Shown: positions 52,828 through 60,891 of the stretch, one piece after another
Numbering within the stretch: position 1 is the first letter of the stretch
Layout of the letters: each line of letters starts with the position of its first letter
The notes under the pieces: model-generated
Told to the model about the DNA's origin: nothing
Database searches by the model: none
The model's input: the letters and a program-made list of their open reading frames with translations, nothing else
Program-made: the position numbers and the translations under genes
IMG/VR virus record: IMGVR_UViG_3300033571_009404
Span: 1 to 64,000 of that record
Strand: one strand, 5' to 3'
From: a virus
DNA: 64,000 bases

Positions 52828-53009
52828 CGTTATTCGTTCCTCGGAATTCGTATATTTCTCGACGAGGTCGATGGATCAAGGCACCAGGTCAATCGCTTTG
52901 TACAGAAATTCAGTGGCACACTCACGTATTTGTACAAGCTCATGCGTCAGGTGCTGTCCCTACCATCATCCATCATGTTGTTAAGTCACTCTATCCAAGA
53001 GATGTTTAA
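52797..53009 (+). CDS. Small hypothetical protein
   Basis: 70 residues from ATG 52797 (TGGAGAAAG upstream), overlapping the previous gene by 31 bp in another frame. His- and Arg-rich. Unknown. Confidence 0.6.
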   Translation: MPFAQAQESLTLFVPRNSYISRRGRWIKAPGQSLCTEIQWHTHVFVQAHASGAVPTIIHHVVKSLYPRDV

Positions 53010-53028
53010 ATCAGCTTAGGAACTAATA

Positions 53029-53400
53029 ATGTCCAATGAAGACAGAACAACACGTGCTATGAGTGACTTGGAAATAAGACTCCAGTTGAAGCTTTTACAG
53101 TTCATTGATGAGAACCAAGAATTCATTACAGCTAATAAGGTTGATTTCTCCAACCTGGCACGGGTGGCTGGGAGTGCTGTAGCCTCCACGTTTTATAGCC
53201 TGGCACGACAGCACCCAGTGGCTGGTCCGCGCGTTGTGGATAATCCAGTTGGTGCAATGGAAACCATTAAGAGTTACATTGTCGAATCTTTTGACAAAAA
53301 GACAGATATTCTTGTTGACCCTGAAAAATTAAAAGCTTCTACTGTCTCGTACGAAGAAGCTGTAAAGGCTCAAGGAGTGCCAAGGCGTGACCAATCCTGA
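53029..53400 (+). CDS. Hypothetical protein, relative of 51291 gene
   Basis: 123 residues, mostly helix, sharing the GS..A...YS.A.H and DIL.D..KLK stretches with the 51291 product. TTAGGAAC precedes the start. Unknown. Confidence 0.75.
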   Translation: MSNEDRTTRAMSDLEIRLQLKLLQFIDENQEFITANKVDFSNLARVAGSAVASTFYSLARQHPVAGPRVVDNPVGAMETIKSYIVESFDKKTDILVDPEKLKASTVSYEEAVKAQGVPRRDQS

Positions 53401-53776
53401 TAAGGTCGTTATTGTGGGAGGTGGCTACCTCTCGCAAAGCATTCTCTCAGCCATCAACAGCATACCAGGTTATTCTGGCAGAATGGCTCAGGATGTTGAC
53501 GTTTTGGGTCCTATCTATAAAGCAGCTGCGGATGCTCGTAGAGAAATGGATATCATTGGACCAGACATGATGATCGCTTCGGAAGAATATACTGCCTACC
53601 TTGATTATGTATTAAAGTACACTGTCGTGGTCGGTAGTTGTCCTAGTGGTCAAGTCTGGCGTGTTGACAAGCGTTACTTAAGGATACCCAAGGTTCAAGG
53701 TATTCGCCGTCGTAAGTCAGTTCTCTATCAACAGTTGAGTGCTGTCATTCGTAATCGTTTTTCGTTCCCGTATTAA
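53387..53776 (+). CDS. Hypothetical protein
   Basis: 129 residues from a GTG that overlaps the previous gene by 14 bp (CAAGGAGTGCC upstream). The N-terminus (DKVVIVGGGYLSQSILSAI) looks like a Rossmann-type GxGxx strand-loop-helix, but the protein is too short for a full dinucleotide enzyme. Unknown. Confidence 0.7.
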   Translation: MTNPDKVVIVGGGYLSQSILSAINSIPGYSGRMAQDVDVLGPIYKAAADARREMDIIGPDMMIASEEYTAYLDYVLKYTVVVGSCPSGQVWRVDKRYLRIPKVQGIRRRKSVLYQQLSAVIRNRFSFPY

Positions 53777-53801
53777 CCCTCATGACTAAAGGAAAGTCGT
53801 A

Positions 53802-54581
53802 ATGTCTACCAAGAAGAAACCCCAACCGTTCCAATACCAACCGATCGCCTCGGTCAAGATGCAAGAGCAAGCCAAGGCCAAACAAGAGTTCAAGAATCTG
53901 ATCGACAAGCACAATGAGCGCTTGAACTACGAAGCCAGCATGGGCATCCACATCAACGTGGTCAATACCGTGGGTGACCGTGTGGTCATGCCGGTTGATG
54001 AATTCCGCCGCAAGTATCTGGTCACGATCGATCCGCGTCCGGATGCTACCAACGTCTTCGTGGCCATGGATGCACTGACTGGTTCGGTCTATCGCCGTAA
54101 CAATGGCAATCCGGAAGAACTGGTCGAGTACGTCGAGGTCAACATCAATGCCAAGGAACCCGTCTTTACCACCGATCTGGAAAAGACGCTGGCCAAGGCA
54201 GCTACTGACTTCGCCAATGGCGATGAGTCTGCACTGAATCGTCTGGAAGAGAACGCCGAACAACTGGTGAAAGAAGCCGTGGCTGAAGAAGCCAAACAAC
54301 CTCGTGGTCGTGGCGTGATTCCTGGTCTGCAGCCGCTGGATGAATTCGGTAATCCGATTGGTCCGATGGTTCCTCTGGAATCTGCTGACAATGCCGATAA
54401 GTCCACTACCACTGAAGCGTTGGATACGATGCTCGATATGGCCGGTAAGATGGCGGATGCGCGCAATGAAGCCAACGCTGCATTCACAGGTGCACAGGGT
54501 ACCCATGATGTTGGCTTGGAAGGGACTCCATCGGTCAGTGATGCTCCTGCCGACGATGAGTCCTTTTCTCTGCCGGGTTAA
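53802..54581 (+). CDS. Hypothetical abundant-type protein
   Basis: 259 residues. N-terminal basic/Gln-rich region, a mixed domain (about 30-110), a helix, then an acidic, Ala/Thr/Ser-rich disordered tail. Strongly GC-biased codons suggest high expression, as in a structural or scaffolding protein, but nothing identifies it. AAAGGAAAG precedes the start. Confidence 0.78.
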   Translation: MSTKKKPQPFQYQPIASVKMQEQAKAKQEFKNLIDKHNERLNYEASMGIHINVVNTVGDRVVMPVDEFRRKYLVTIDPRPDATNVFVAMDALTGSVYRRNNGNPEELVEYVEVNINAKEPVFTTDLEKTLAKAATDFANGDESALNRLEENAEQLVKEAVAEEAKQPRGRGVIPGLQPLDEFGNPIGPMVPLESADNADKSTTTEALDTMLDMAGKMADARNEANAAFTGAQGTHDVGLEGTPSVSDAPADDESFSLPG

Positions 54582-54610
54582 GTAACACAATCAAGATACA
54601 AGGAAACCAA

Positions 54611-55390
54611 ATGAAAGTAAGTGACATCCCATCAACAATTGGCTGGGAAGTAGTTGTCAATGGTGGACGTGATCTGGGAATGGATACAGAGAAACGTAAA
54701 CTCATTGGGAAGACTTGTATCTTGATCAAGCAGTGCAAGAGCGGTCTCATGCAGATCAGTTACAAGGGTAATCTCTACAGTGTACCCTTGACTGCGCTGG
54801 ATGTCAAGTCAGACAATCCAGCATTAAACATCAGAAAACACAATCAAAGGAATAACATGACTCAAGACGTCATCACCAACGAAACAACCAAGGTTCGCCT
54901 GACCACCAACTTCGGTGAGATCCTGCTGGAACTCAACAATGCCGCTGCCCCGGAAACCGTCAAGAACTTCCTACAATACGTCAACGACAAGTTCTACGAC
55001 GGTACCATCTTCCATCGCGTCATCGACGGCTTCATGATCCAAGGTGGTGGTTACACCTCCATCACGAGCGAAAAGCACGTGCCCAAGGAAACCCGTGAAG
55101 CCATTCCGAACGAAGCCAAGAACGGTCTGAAGAACGAGCCTTACACCATCGCCATGGCACGTACCGCAGCACCTCAATCGGCTACGGCTCAGTTCTTCAT
55201 CAACGTGAAGAACAACAGCTTCCTGGACTATCCGGGTCAAGACGGTTGGGGTTACTGCGTCTTCGGTAAGGTGATCGACGGTGAGAAGACCATCGATCGT
55301 ATCAAGGCAGTCAAGACCGAACGCCGTGGCATGTTTGCTGACGTACCTGTGGATGAAGTTGTCATCCAGAAAGCCGAAGTGGTGGAATGA
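54611..55390 (+). CDS. Cyclophilin-type peptidyl-prolyl isomerase with N-terminal extension
   Basis: 259 residues as one frame. From about residue 83 it is a bacterial-type cyclophilin: VRLTTNFGEILLELN, TVKNFLQYV, YDGTIFHRVIDGFMIQGG, then MARTAAPQSATAQFFINV and VFGKVIDG. The catalytic Arg is in FHRV. Residues 1-82 are a separate beta-rich domain (EVVVNGGRD ... LMQISYKGNLYSVP). An ATG at 54857 with AAAGGAAT upstream would start a standalone cyclophilin of 177 residues, so two products are possible. A foldase for phage or host proteins is the expected role. Confidence 0.88.
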   Translation: MKVSDIPSTIGWEVVVNGGRDLGMDTEKRKLIGKTCILIKQCKSGLMQISYKGNLYSVPLTALDVKSDNPALNIRKHNQRNNMTQDVITNETTKVRLTTNFGEILLELNNAAAPETVKNFLQYVNDKFYDGTIFHRVIDGFMIQGGGYTSITSEKHVPKETREAIPNEAKNGLKNEPYTIAMARTAAPQSATAQFFINVKNNSFLDYPGQDGWGYCVFGKVIDGEKTIDRIKAVKTERRGMFADVPVDEVVIQKAEVVE

Positions 55391-55698
55391 ACAAGATCAT
55401 CCTGGCGGCGTTACTGCTGTTAGCTGGCTGTGGTCCCAAACCAGATACAGCCATGAAGGTGTCGTCTCCCACAATCGGTGACGAAGCAGTCGCTAAGAAA
55501 GACAAAGGCGATGGTCGCTTCAGAATCGAACGTGTGGGTGTGGTTTATGATGATCTCGCTTACGAGAGCAAGCGCGGCATCTACGTCATCATCGATACCA
55601 AGACCGGTAAGGAATACTTCGGTATGTCCGGTATTGGCATTACTGAGACGGGCAATCACAACTGTGGCAAGAACTGCAACAGAGACGACGAGCGGTAA
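55387..55698 (+). CDS. Small lipoprotein
   Basis: 103 residues. The N-terminus MNKIILAALLLLAGCGPK is a signal peptide with lipobox LAGC (Cys15), so the protein should be anchored in the host envelope. The segment GIYVIIDTKTGKEYFGMSG resembles small DUF6440-like proteins. Phage lipoproteins often affect superinfection or envelope traits, which is inference here. Coupled to the cyclophilin by 4 bp; a terminator follows. Confidence 0.82.
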   Translation: MNKIILAALLLLAGCGPKPDTAMKVSSPTIGDEAVAKKDKGDGRFRIERVGVVYDDLAYESKRGIYVIIDTKTGKEYFGMSGIGITETGNHNCGKNCNRDDER

Positions 55699-55707
55699 CA
55701 TTCATTT

Positions 55708-55735
55708 CCCACACTCCTTCGGGGGTGTGGGTTTT
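55708..55735 (+). terminator. Rho-independent terminator
   Basis: 10-bp stem (CCCACACTCC / GGGGTGTGGG with one T-G pair) closing a TTCG tetraloop, followed by TTTTG. Strong. Confidence 0.85.
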
Positions 55736-55764
55736 GATCTCCTCTTTCTTTTTAGAAATAATTA

Positions 55765-55788
55765 GACACATATCACTAGCTTGAGTAA
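55765..55788 (+). promoter_or_regulatory. Repeated promoter-like motif (copy 6)
   Basis: GACACATATCACTAG followed by CTTGAGTAA, directly after a terminator and 40 bp before the next gene. Best full-length match to the consensus of the six copies. Confidence 0.55.
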
Positions 55789-55827
55789 CAAATGCTCTTT
55801 ATGACTAAAACGAAAGAGGAGTAACAA

Positions 55828-56031
55828 ATGAAACAAGATCAAACTGGACCGATTAGTCCGCCCGATAAGAGTCTCATTGAGATTCAAGAAGAATTCGTAC
55901 AGTATCCCATCATCCCGCCACGTATATGCAATCTTCGTGAATCGGCTGAACGTATCCGACAGATGGGGACCTTCAGTCATATCACAGATTCTGTCGAATG
56001 GCAACGAGAGATGCGCTCGGACTGGGACTAA
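55828..56031 (+). CDS. Small hypothetical protein
   Basis: 67 residues, Pro/Ile/Glu-rich with a Trp/Arg tail (EWQREMRSDWD). AAAGAGGAG precedes the ATG. First gene after a promoter-like site. Unknown. Confidence 0.7.
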   Translation: MKQDQTGPISPPDKSLIEIQEEFVQYPIIPPRICNLRESAERIRQMGTFSHITDSVEWQREMRSDWD

Positions 56032-56078
56032 ATCCTACGTCTCGTAGAGACGACTGATTAACTATTTAAATATCAAAC

Positions 56079-56366
56079 ATGACTACTGAAATCCAAACCA
56101 TCGAAGTACAACATCGCAAAGTCGCTCAAGAACCGTTTGAGTGGATGGACAAACAAGGTGCGCGTTACAAGCTGACTGATGGTCACTTCACCGCCAAGCA
56201 TGACGGTCGCGATATTCTGGTCGTGCGCTATGAAGCTGCCTCTGGTACGGAATACAAATACGTCTATCTGGATACCAACAAGGACGTTGAGTTCAAGCTG
56301 GGTAACTGGATCTCCATTCCGGAAAGTGCTGTGCTGGAGCGCGTACCTCTTCCCTGGAAGAAGTAA
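56079..56366 (+). CDS. Hypothetical protein
   Basis: 95 residues, beta-rich, GC-biased codons; unknown. It lacks a strong ribosome site upstream (AAATATCAAAC). Confidence 0.7.
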   Translation: MTTEIQTIEVQHRKVAQEPFEWMDKQGARYKLTDGHFTAKHDGRDILVVRYEAASGTEYKYVYLDTNKDVEFKLGNWISIPESAVLERVPLPWKK

Positions 56367-56367
56367 C

Positions 56368-56559
56368 ATGGAGCCGCAGTTTTATCCGTTCGAAGAGTTC
56401 AGGAAATTTATTGACAATCTTCCCAAATCACTTCGTGAGAAGAGAATCAATCCCGTACCTGACTTCTATGTCAAGCCGGAATACATCACTGAAGTTAAAG
56501 GTGATTGTTTCCAGCTTGACCCCAAACACATCGTCTGGAATAAGGATAAGAAGAAATGA
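56368..56559 (+). CDS. Small hypothetical protein
   Basis: 63 residues from ATG 56368 (GGAAGAAG upstream), one base after the previous stop. Lys/Pro/Phe-rich. It overlaps the next gene by 4 bp. Unknown. Confidence 0.65.
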   Translation: MEPQFYPFEEFRKFIDNLPKSLREKRINPVPDFYVKPEYITEVKGDCFQLDPKHIVWNKDKKK

Positions 56560-56924
56560 AATTCAACAATAGTGACACCATCAACATCGTCAATGCAATC
56601 CAAGGACTGATGTCTTTGGATCGTAACTGCATCTGTTACAAGGACATTGAAGTTACTGTTGATTACATCCAGGACAGGGATGGTAAACAGATGGGGCGCT
56701 TTACCCGGACTACGGGTCTGGCTGCTGGTGAGAAGGTAAGTGTGACGGTCTCTCGCTATGATGCTCCAGATAACAAGATCTACGTCATGGCTCTGTATCA
56801 CAATGGGGAAGACGGTAAGTATACCGATGAACAGTACGATTTCAGTGAACTGCAGGAAGCCGCACAATTCGTAGGGACGCACCTGACTACTACGTGGTGG
56901 GTGCCTGACAAGAAAGGTGAATGA
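56556..56924 (+). CDS. Hypothetical protein
   Basis: 122 residues, unknown, beta-rich with two Cys (NCICYKDIEV). Coupled by 4-bp overlaps on both sides. Confidence 0.75.
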   Translation: MKFNNSDTINIVNAIQGLMSLDRNCICYKDIEVTVDYIQDRDGKQMGRFTRTTGLAAGEKVSVTVSRYDAPDNKIYVMALYHNGEDGKYTDEQYDFSELQEAAQFVGTHLTTTWWVPDKKGE

Positions 56925-57259
56925 TGGACACTTCAGATGTTCGGAAACGGATGATGAATCGGTCTGCTGAAAGACTCTTAGCAACACAAGAAGCCCTTAA
57001 CCAGATCCAAGAGAGGAAGGACGCATTGCAAAGACGATTAATGCTCTTTCCACATGTCGTTGATCGTCAACAACCTCAACCGGGTGACCACATCATCGAT
57101 GTGAATGGCGTTGTTCATATCGCAATGCAGGCGCAGGGTCGCCGCATTCTGACGGGTTACGAAGGGGTACTTGCCAACACGCCTCAAACACCGACCATCA
57201 ATGAAAGCGACATTGAAACTTGTCCTGTAATCGGTAGCAAAGACCATTTGCGATTGTGA
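56921..57259 (+). CDS. Hypothetical protein
   Basis: 112 residues (ATG 56921 or 56924). A coiled N-terminal half (about 10-45, NRSAERLLATQEALNQIQERKD) and a beta-rich second half. Unknown. Confidence 0.7.
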   Translation: MMDTSDVRKRMMNRSAERLLATQEALNQIQERKDALQRRLMLFPHVVDRQQPQPGDHIIDVNGVVHIAMQAQGRRILTGYEGVLANTPQTPTINESDIETCPVIGSKDHLRL

Positions 57260-57266
57260 GGCAAGC

Positions 57267-57461
57267 TTGAAAATCCGCAAACGTAAAAGACTGCTTGACT
57301 TGACTGCCATCCCCTTCATTCAAAACAAATACGATCTGCGTTTCTACGTAGACAGGAATTACTATCGCTTTGTCAAGAACTTGGGATGGCAAAAATCTAA
57401 GCGTGTGTTTGGCATCACTGCTCGCAATCTCGTGGCGGTGCCATTACTTAAGGTGGAGTGA
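57267..57461 (+). CDS. Small basic protein with TTG start
   Basis: 64 residues beginning LKIRKRKRLLDLT from a TTG codon with GAGGC upstream. The KIRKRKR motif recurs at the N-terminus of the next product (NIRKRKRK), suggesting a small basic family. Unknown. Confidence 0.65.
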   Translation: MKIRKRKRLLDLTAIPFIQNKYDLRFYVDRNYYRFVKNLGWQKSKRVFGITARNLVAVPLLKVE

Positions 57462-57769
57462 TGAATATCCGTAAACGTAAGCGCAAGGTCGAAGCTTCTA
57501 CTTGGTTTAACAGGATCGTTCACTATCCTGATGTAGATGCACCCACTCAAACAGCGCAATGCACCCAGCACAACTTTGAATGGAAGGATAAACATTCGCA
57601 GCGTGCTGAGAACAAATACGAGCGTCAAAGCTTGCGTAATTTCCGTCGGCATGGGAAATGGTGGAAGTGGCGCCCCTATGGTACTCTTTCTCCAGTGACT
57701 TACTGGAAGAGAACCAAGAAACGCTTAGCTGAAGAAAAGAAGGCGCTGGCTCAAGCAACTTCAGTCTAA
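57461..57769 (+). CDS. Small basic protein, relative of 57267 gene
   Basis: 102 residues from ATG 57461 (GGTGGAG upstream). Starts NIRKRKRKVEAS and is rich in Arg, Lys, Trp and His. Probably nucleic-acid binding by charge. Unknown. Confidence 0.7.
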   Translation: MNIRKRKRKVEASTWFNRIVHYPDVDAPTQTAQCTQHNFEWKDKHSQRAENKYERQSLRNFRRHGKWWKWRPYGTLSPVTYWKRTKKRLAEEKKALAQATSV

Positions 57770-57780
57770 AGGACATTGAC

Positions 57781-58380
57781 ATGAAGCAAAGGAAACATAA
57801 ACGCCGTCTGTATGGTCGTATTCAATCTGACGCTATTGACTACTACAAGAATTACGACTGGGAAGCTTTCAAGAAAGTTGTAATGGATCGTAGTAAACAT
57901 ACCAAGCTTAGCTGGATAATCTTGGATGCGGAGTTTGCCGATAGTCAGCCGGAACACAAGAAGTGGCAGAGTCTAGCCGCTGAGTCTCTTAAGATTCATC
58001 GCAGGCAGATGTTCCGTAAACGCCGTCCTCGATTGAATATGGCATATGGCGGTCAATTCTCCATGACATCGATTCCCAATCCATTCCCTGATCCTCGTAG
58101 TCGTAGTAATCGTGATCTCGTGACGGTTGGTGAGATCACAGACTTCGATCCTAAGCCATTCATCGTCAAGGAACGTCATTTCATGCGGCGAGTAGCACCT
58201 GCTGCGTTAAAAGGAGAGCATAGCCATCCTGATGTGACTGAAGTCAAGATCGGCAATGGTGACAGGGAGTTCTATGCTGTTGATCCCGGCTCAGATAAAT
58301 GCATAGGTATGCGTGGGTTTATCGATGAGAATGGTCATTTACACCAGACCTCGTTCAATCTAGTCAATCCTGGGAAATAA
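57781..58380 (+). CDS. Hypothetical protein with basic N-terminus
   Basis: 199 residues starting KQRKHKRRLYGR, like its two upstream neighbours, then a soluble domain with F/H/D-rich stretches (EHSHPDVTEVKIG). TAAAGGACA precedes the start. Unknown. Confidence 0.75.
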   Translation: MKQRKHKRRLYGRIQSDAIDYYKNYDWEAFKKVVMDRSKHTKLSWIILDAEFADSQPEHKKWQSLAAESLKIHRRQMFRKRRPRLNMAYGGQFSMTSIPNPFPDPRSRSNRDLVTVGEITDFDPKPFIVKERHFMRRVAPAALKGEHSHPDVTEVKIGNGDREFYAVDPGSDKCIGMRGFIDENGHLHQTSFNLVNPGK

Positions 58381-58383
58381 ATT

Positions 58384-59145
58384 ATGGATGACGATAATGT
58401 CATGAAGCGTCTGACTAATGCATTACAGTCAGAAGAGATGCAAAAGAAGTTGAGGGAGATGCAATTGCGTTTTATGCCTACTTCCGAGATGACTCCAGAA
58501 GATGTAGAGAAAGCATTAAGACGTCGATTCAATGAATTGATCGGTACTGAACAAGGTTCGAGAATCGAGCTTGTTGCGGTTCATCCGGACTCCATTCGTG
58601 AGATGACGGTATCTATGGTTATGCCCCCTGAGGTTAAAGACTTGCTGTTTACCAAAATGGGCAATCTCCCTGCGGCCATTATGCCTCCGATCAAGATCCC
58701 TATGGTCAAACCTGAGAACTTCTCTCGTTCCGTCGAAGGGATTGAGCCTGATGAGATCTCTGGCTGGATCAGTAATGAGAACAACGGTGATGATGACTAT
58801 GTGGTCTTCGTTCGGCAGAAAGATTCCAAAGACTACTGGGATGATAAACCGCTAGCGGATCTCATGCGGGAGAAGTACTCAAATAAGTTAGTCACTATCC
58901 ATTACTGGACCTGTGACCGTGAGTTACCTCCTGAAGTCTTGAAGACAGCTGCCTTAGAACATATCTTCGGTATCACTGAAGCTGACTATCAAACGCACTA
59001 TTCGGATACGACCGGTTATCTCTGGTTGGATCAGGATATCAAGATTGGTGGTCACGATCTGTTAGAAGAACTACGTTCTCATGCAGGCAAGTATCTTTAC
59101 ATGGAGATCTTTGTACATGAACACCCGCCAATTAAAGCGGTATAA
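58384..59145 (+). CDS. Hypothetical protein
   Basis: 253 residues, acidic, mixed alpha/beta, unknown. AATAAATT lies before the start with no strong ribosome site, so translation is likely coupled. Overlaps the next gene by 29 bp. Confidence 0.75.
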   Translation: MDDDNVMKRLTNALQSEEMQKKLREMQLRFMPTSEMTPEDVEKALRRRFNELIGTEQGSRIELVAVHPDSIREMTVSMVMPPEVKDLLFTKMGNLPAAIMPPIKIPMVKPENFSRSVEGIEPDEISGWISNENNGDDDYVVFVRQKDSKDYWDDKPLADLMREKYSNKLVTIHYWTCDRELPPEVLKTAALEHIFGITEADYQTHYSDTTGYLWLDQDIKIGGHDLLEELRSHAGKYLYMEIFVHEHPPIKAV

Positions 59146-59341
59146 AAACAATCAATCTCTTGTGCGCCTTAAGTTCTTGGTGCATGGAGAAATCCAAGCT
59201 TTGATGAAACGGTTCCCTTACCGTCGCATTGAAGACCTGATAGCTTATCACATGGTTCGTAGTGATCAAGTCATTGTGACCAAGATGATGAGCACTTATT
59301 TGAAACAACTACCGGTACCTAGGAGAATCAGAAATGGCTAA
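59117..59341 (+). CDS. Small basic helical protein
   Basis: 74 residues from ATG 59117, inside the end of the preceding gene. Arg/Lys-rich helices (NTRQLKRYKNNQSLVRLKF). Unknown. Confidence 0.6.
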   Translation: MNTRQLKRYKNNQSLVRLKFLVHGEIQALMKRFPYRRIEDLIAYHMVRSDQVIVTKMMSTYLKQLPVPRRIRNG

Positions 59342-59516
59342 AGAACAACAACCTCATCGTGTCCTGAACGGCATCTTCAGCAAGGTCATCGATCAGAGCG
59401 TTAAAGACAAGGGCGTCAGTCCCGGCCTAGCCAAGAAACAGCTGGTGGAGTCGTTCCCTCAGGCTAAGCCCAAGCACAAGCCGAAATCCAAGAAACCGCA
59501 GCAACAGGTGCGTTAA
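59334..59516 (+). CDS. Small basic protein
   Basis: 60 residues with a Lys/Pro tail (PKHKPKSKKPQQQ). TAGGAGAATC precedes the start. Unknown; GC-biased codons. Confidence 0.7.
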   Translation: MAKEQQPHRVLNGIFSKVIDQSVKDKGVSPGLAKKQLVESFPQAKPKHKPKSKKPQQQVR

Positions 59517-59923
59517 TGGATTTCATTAATCCAGCCACGATGCGAGTAGGTGACTTATACTTCATCGTGGCATTGCAATTTAGTAACGATCAATCCTTAG
59601 CTAGCATTGTCCGACTTGGGGTCATAGTGACTTCCAAGCAGGACAGTGCTGATCGAATACAAGTAAAGGTCGTCTTCCGTGCTAAAGGTAATGTTAAAGA
59701 GCACCCAGCATTCGAATATGAATATCTCATCGATGTTAGTAAAAAGGCTAAGATGATTGGGATGGATGAGGTTGCTGTGTTTAACACGGGAGCTAAGGCA
59801 GCGTCGTTTAATCGACATGTTTCTGATGTCATGTGGGCATTTAACGTTGAATCGCTACCAAGGTCGGAAGCGATTCGATTGTTGAAAGTTCCTTTCTTCA
59901 GAAACTTCAATAGTGGGGTATAA
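59516..59923 (+). CDS. Hypothetical protein
   Basis: 135 residues, beta-rich, unknown. TAATG overlap with the previous stop. AT-rich codons. Confidence 0.7.
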   Translation: MDFINPATMRVGDLYFIVALQFSNDQSLASIVRLGVIVTSKQDSADRIQVKVVFRAKGNVKEHPAFEYEYLIDVSKKAKMIGMDEVAVFNTGAKAASFNRHVSDVMWAFNVESLPRSEAIRLLKVPFFRNFNSGV

Positions 59924-60817
59924 ATGGCATCAATTGTCAATTACGAACAAGACCATAATTCATTCATGGCAGAGACTGTTGCGATGTTTGCCCATGAAGC
60001 AACTGGTCAACGTCGTGTTGTCTTTTCAGATGGTCAACGTGAAGAGGGTGATGAACCCTATTACAATCACCCGCTGCGTGTAGCTGGTGGTGTGCGTAAC
60101 TTCTTTAATACGGATGCCTGGAAGCGCATGAGCTTTGTCAACCATGACAAAGACAAACTTCGCTGGGCTGCTATTAATGCGGCCTATCTTCACGACGTTA
60201 TCGAAGACACCAAGATTAAGCGTGAGTATATCGAAGAGTATTTCGGTCTTACCACGATGACCATCGTCATGGGTTGTACTTCGGTGCTGTCAGATCGTAA
60301 GGATCTTCCCCGTGCAGTCAAGAAGGCAGTTAATCGTTGTCGTTTATTTAATGCCAGTCATGCACACGCATACGCACCCTTCATTTACCTGATCAAGACG
60401 GAAGACCATAGCGACAACTGGTTTAACAATAACCGGGATGACCTGAATAATCGCAGTCGTACTCTGACTGAGATCATCATCAATGTAGCGACTTACATCT
60501 GCGCATTACAACGTGGTCCTAACGACAGCGTGTTCCTGCAGGCATATCTGAACGGTGTCATCGATGGGATTATGTCAGACGCCGCTCAACTGGGTATTCA
60601 TCCTACCAGTGTGGCGACGCATTATGTCTCTATGATGGATCTCTGGGCTAAGGCTGGTAAAGACGACAACTTTACCTACAACCTGAAGTCACTCCCACAC
60701 GACTGGGCAAAGAGTATGGCTGACTACATGCCTGTAGTTGATCTTATTAAAGATAACTTAGAGCATCTGTTCTCGCGCTATGTTCGGATCTTCAATCACA
60801 AAAACGAAGCAGGATAA
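59924..60817 (+). CDS. HD-domain hydrolase, RelA/SpoT hydrolase-like
   Basis: 297 residues. His49 (YYNHPLRVAG), His90-Asp91 (AAYLHDVIEDT, with Glu94-Asp95) and Asp161/Asn165 (LIKTEDHSDNW) match the metal site and trailing K..D..N motif of (p)ppGpp hydrolases; the YFG...VMGCTSVL segment also agrees. Small alarmone hydrolases of this type degrade (p)ppGpp or related nucleotides. A phage enzyme could erase a stringent or defence signal. The C-terminal about 90 residues are unassigned. Confidence 0.8.
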   Translation: MASIVNYEQDHNSFMAETVAMFAHEATGQRRVVFSDGQREEGDEPYYNHPLRVAGGVRNFFNTDAWKRMSFVNHDKDKLRWAAINAAYLHDVIEDTKIKREYIEEYFGLTTMTIVMGCTSVLSDRKDLPRAVKKAVNRCRLFNASHAHAYAPFIYLIKTEDHSDNWFNNNRDDLNNRSRTLTEIIINVATYICALQRGPNDSVFLQAYLNGVIDGIMSDAAQLGIHPTSVATHYVSMMDLWAKAGKDDNFTYNLKSLPHDWAKSMADYMPVVDLIKDNLEHLFSRYVRIFNHKNEAG

Positions 60818-60822
60818 CGCTC

Positions 60823-60862
60823 ATTTCTCGTAAATGTTGGGATTACCACCTTTACGAGAAAT
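60823..60862 (+). terminator. Large hairpin after HD gene
   Basis: Perfect 12-bp stem (ATTTCTCGTAAA / TTTACGAGAAAT) with a 16-nt loop. No T-tract, so its role could be termination, processing or binding of a protein. Confidence 0.5.
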
Positions 60863-60891
60863 ACTATCGTAATTCAAAGACGGAATTCTAA

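Noticed and set aside
53387-53776. FAD/NAD-dependent oxidoreductase from the VIVGGGYLS start
   Set aside because: The Rossmann-like start is suggestive, but 129 residues without further dinucleotide-binding elements cannot form such an enzyme.
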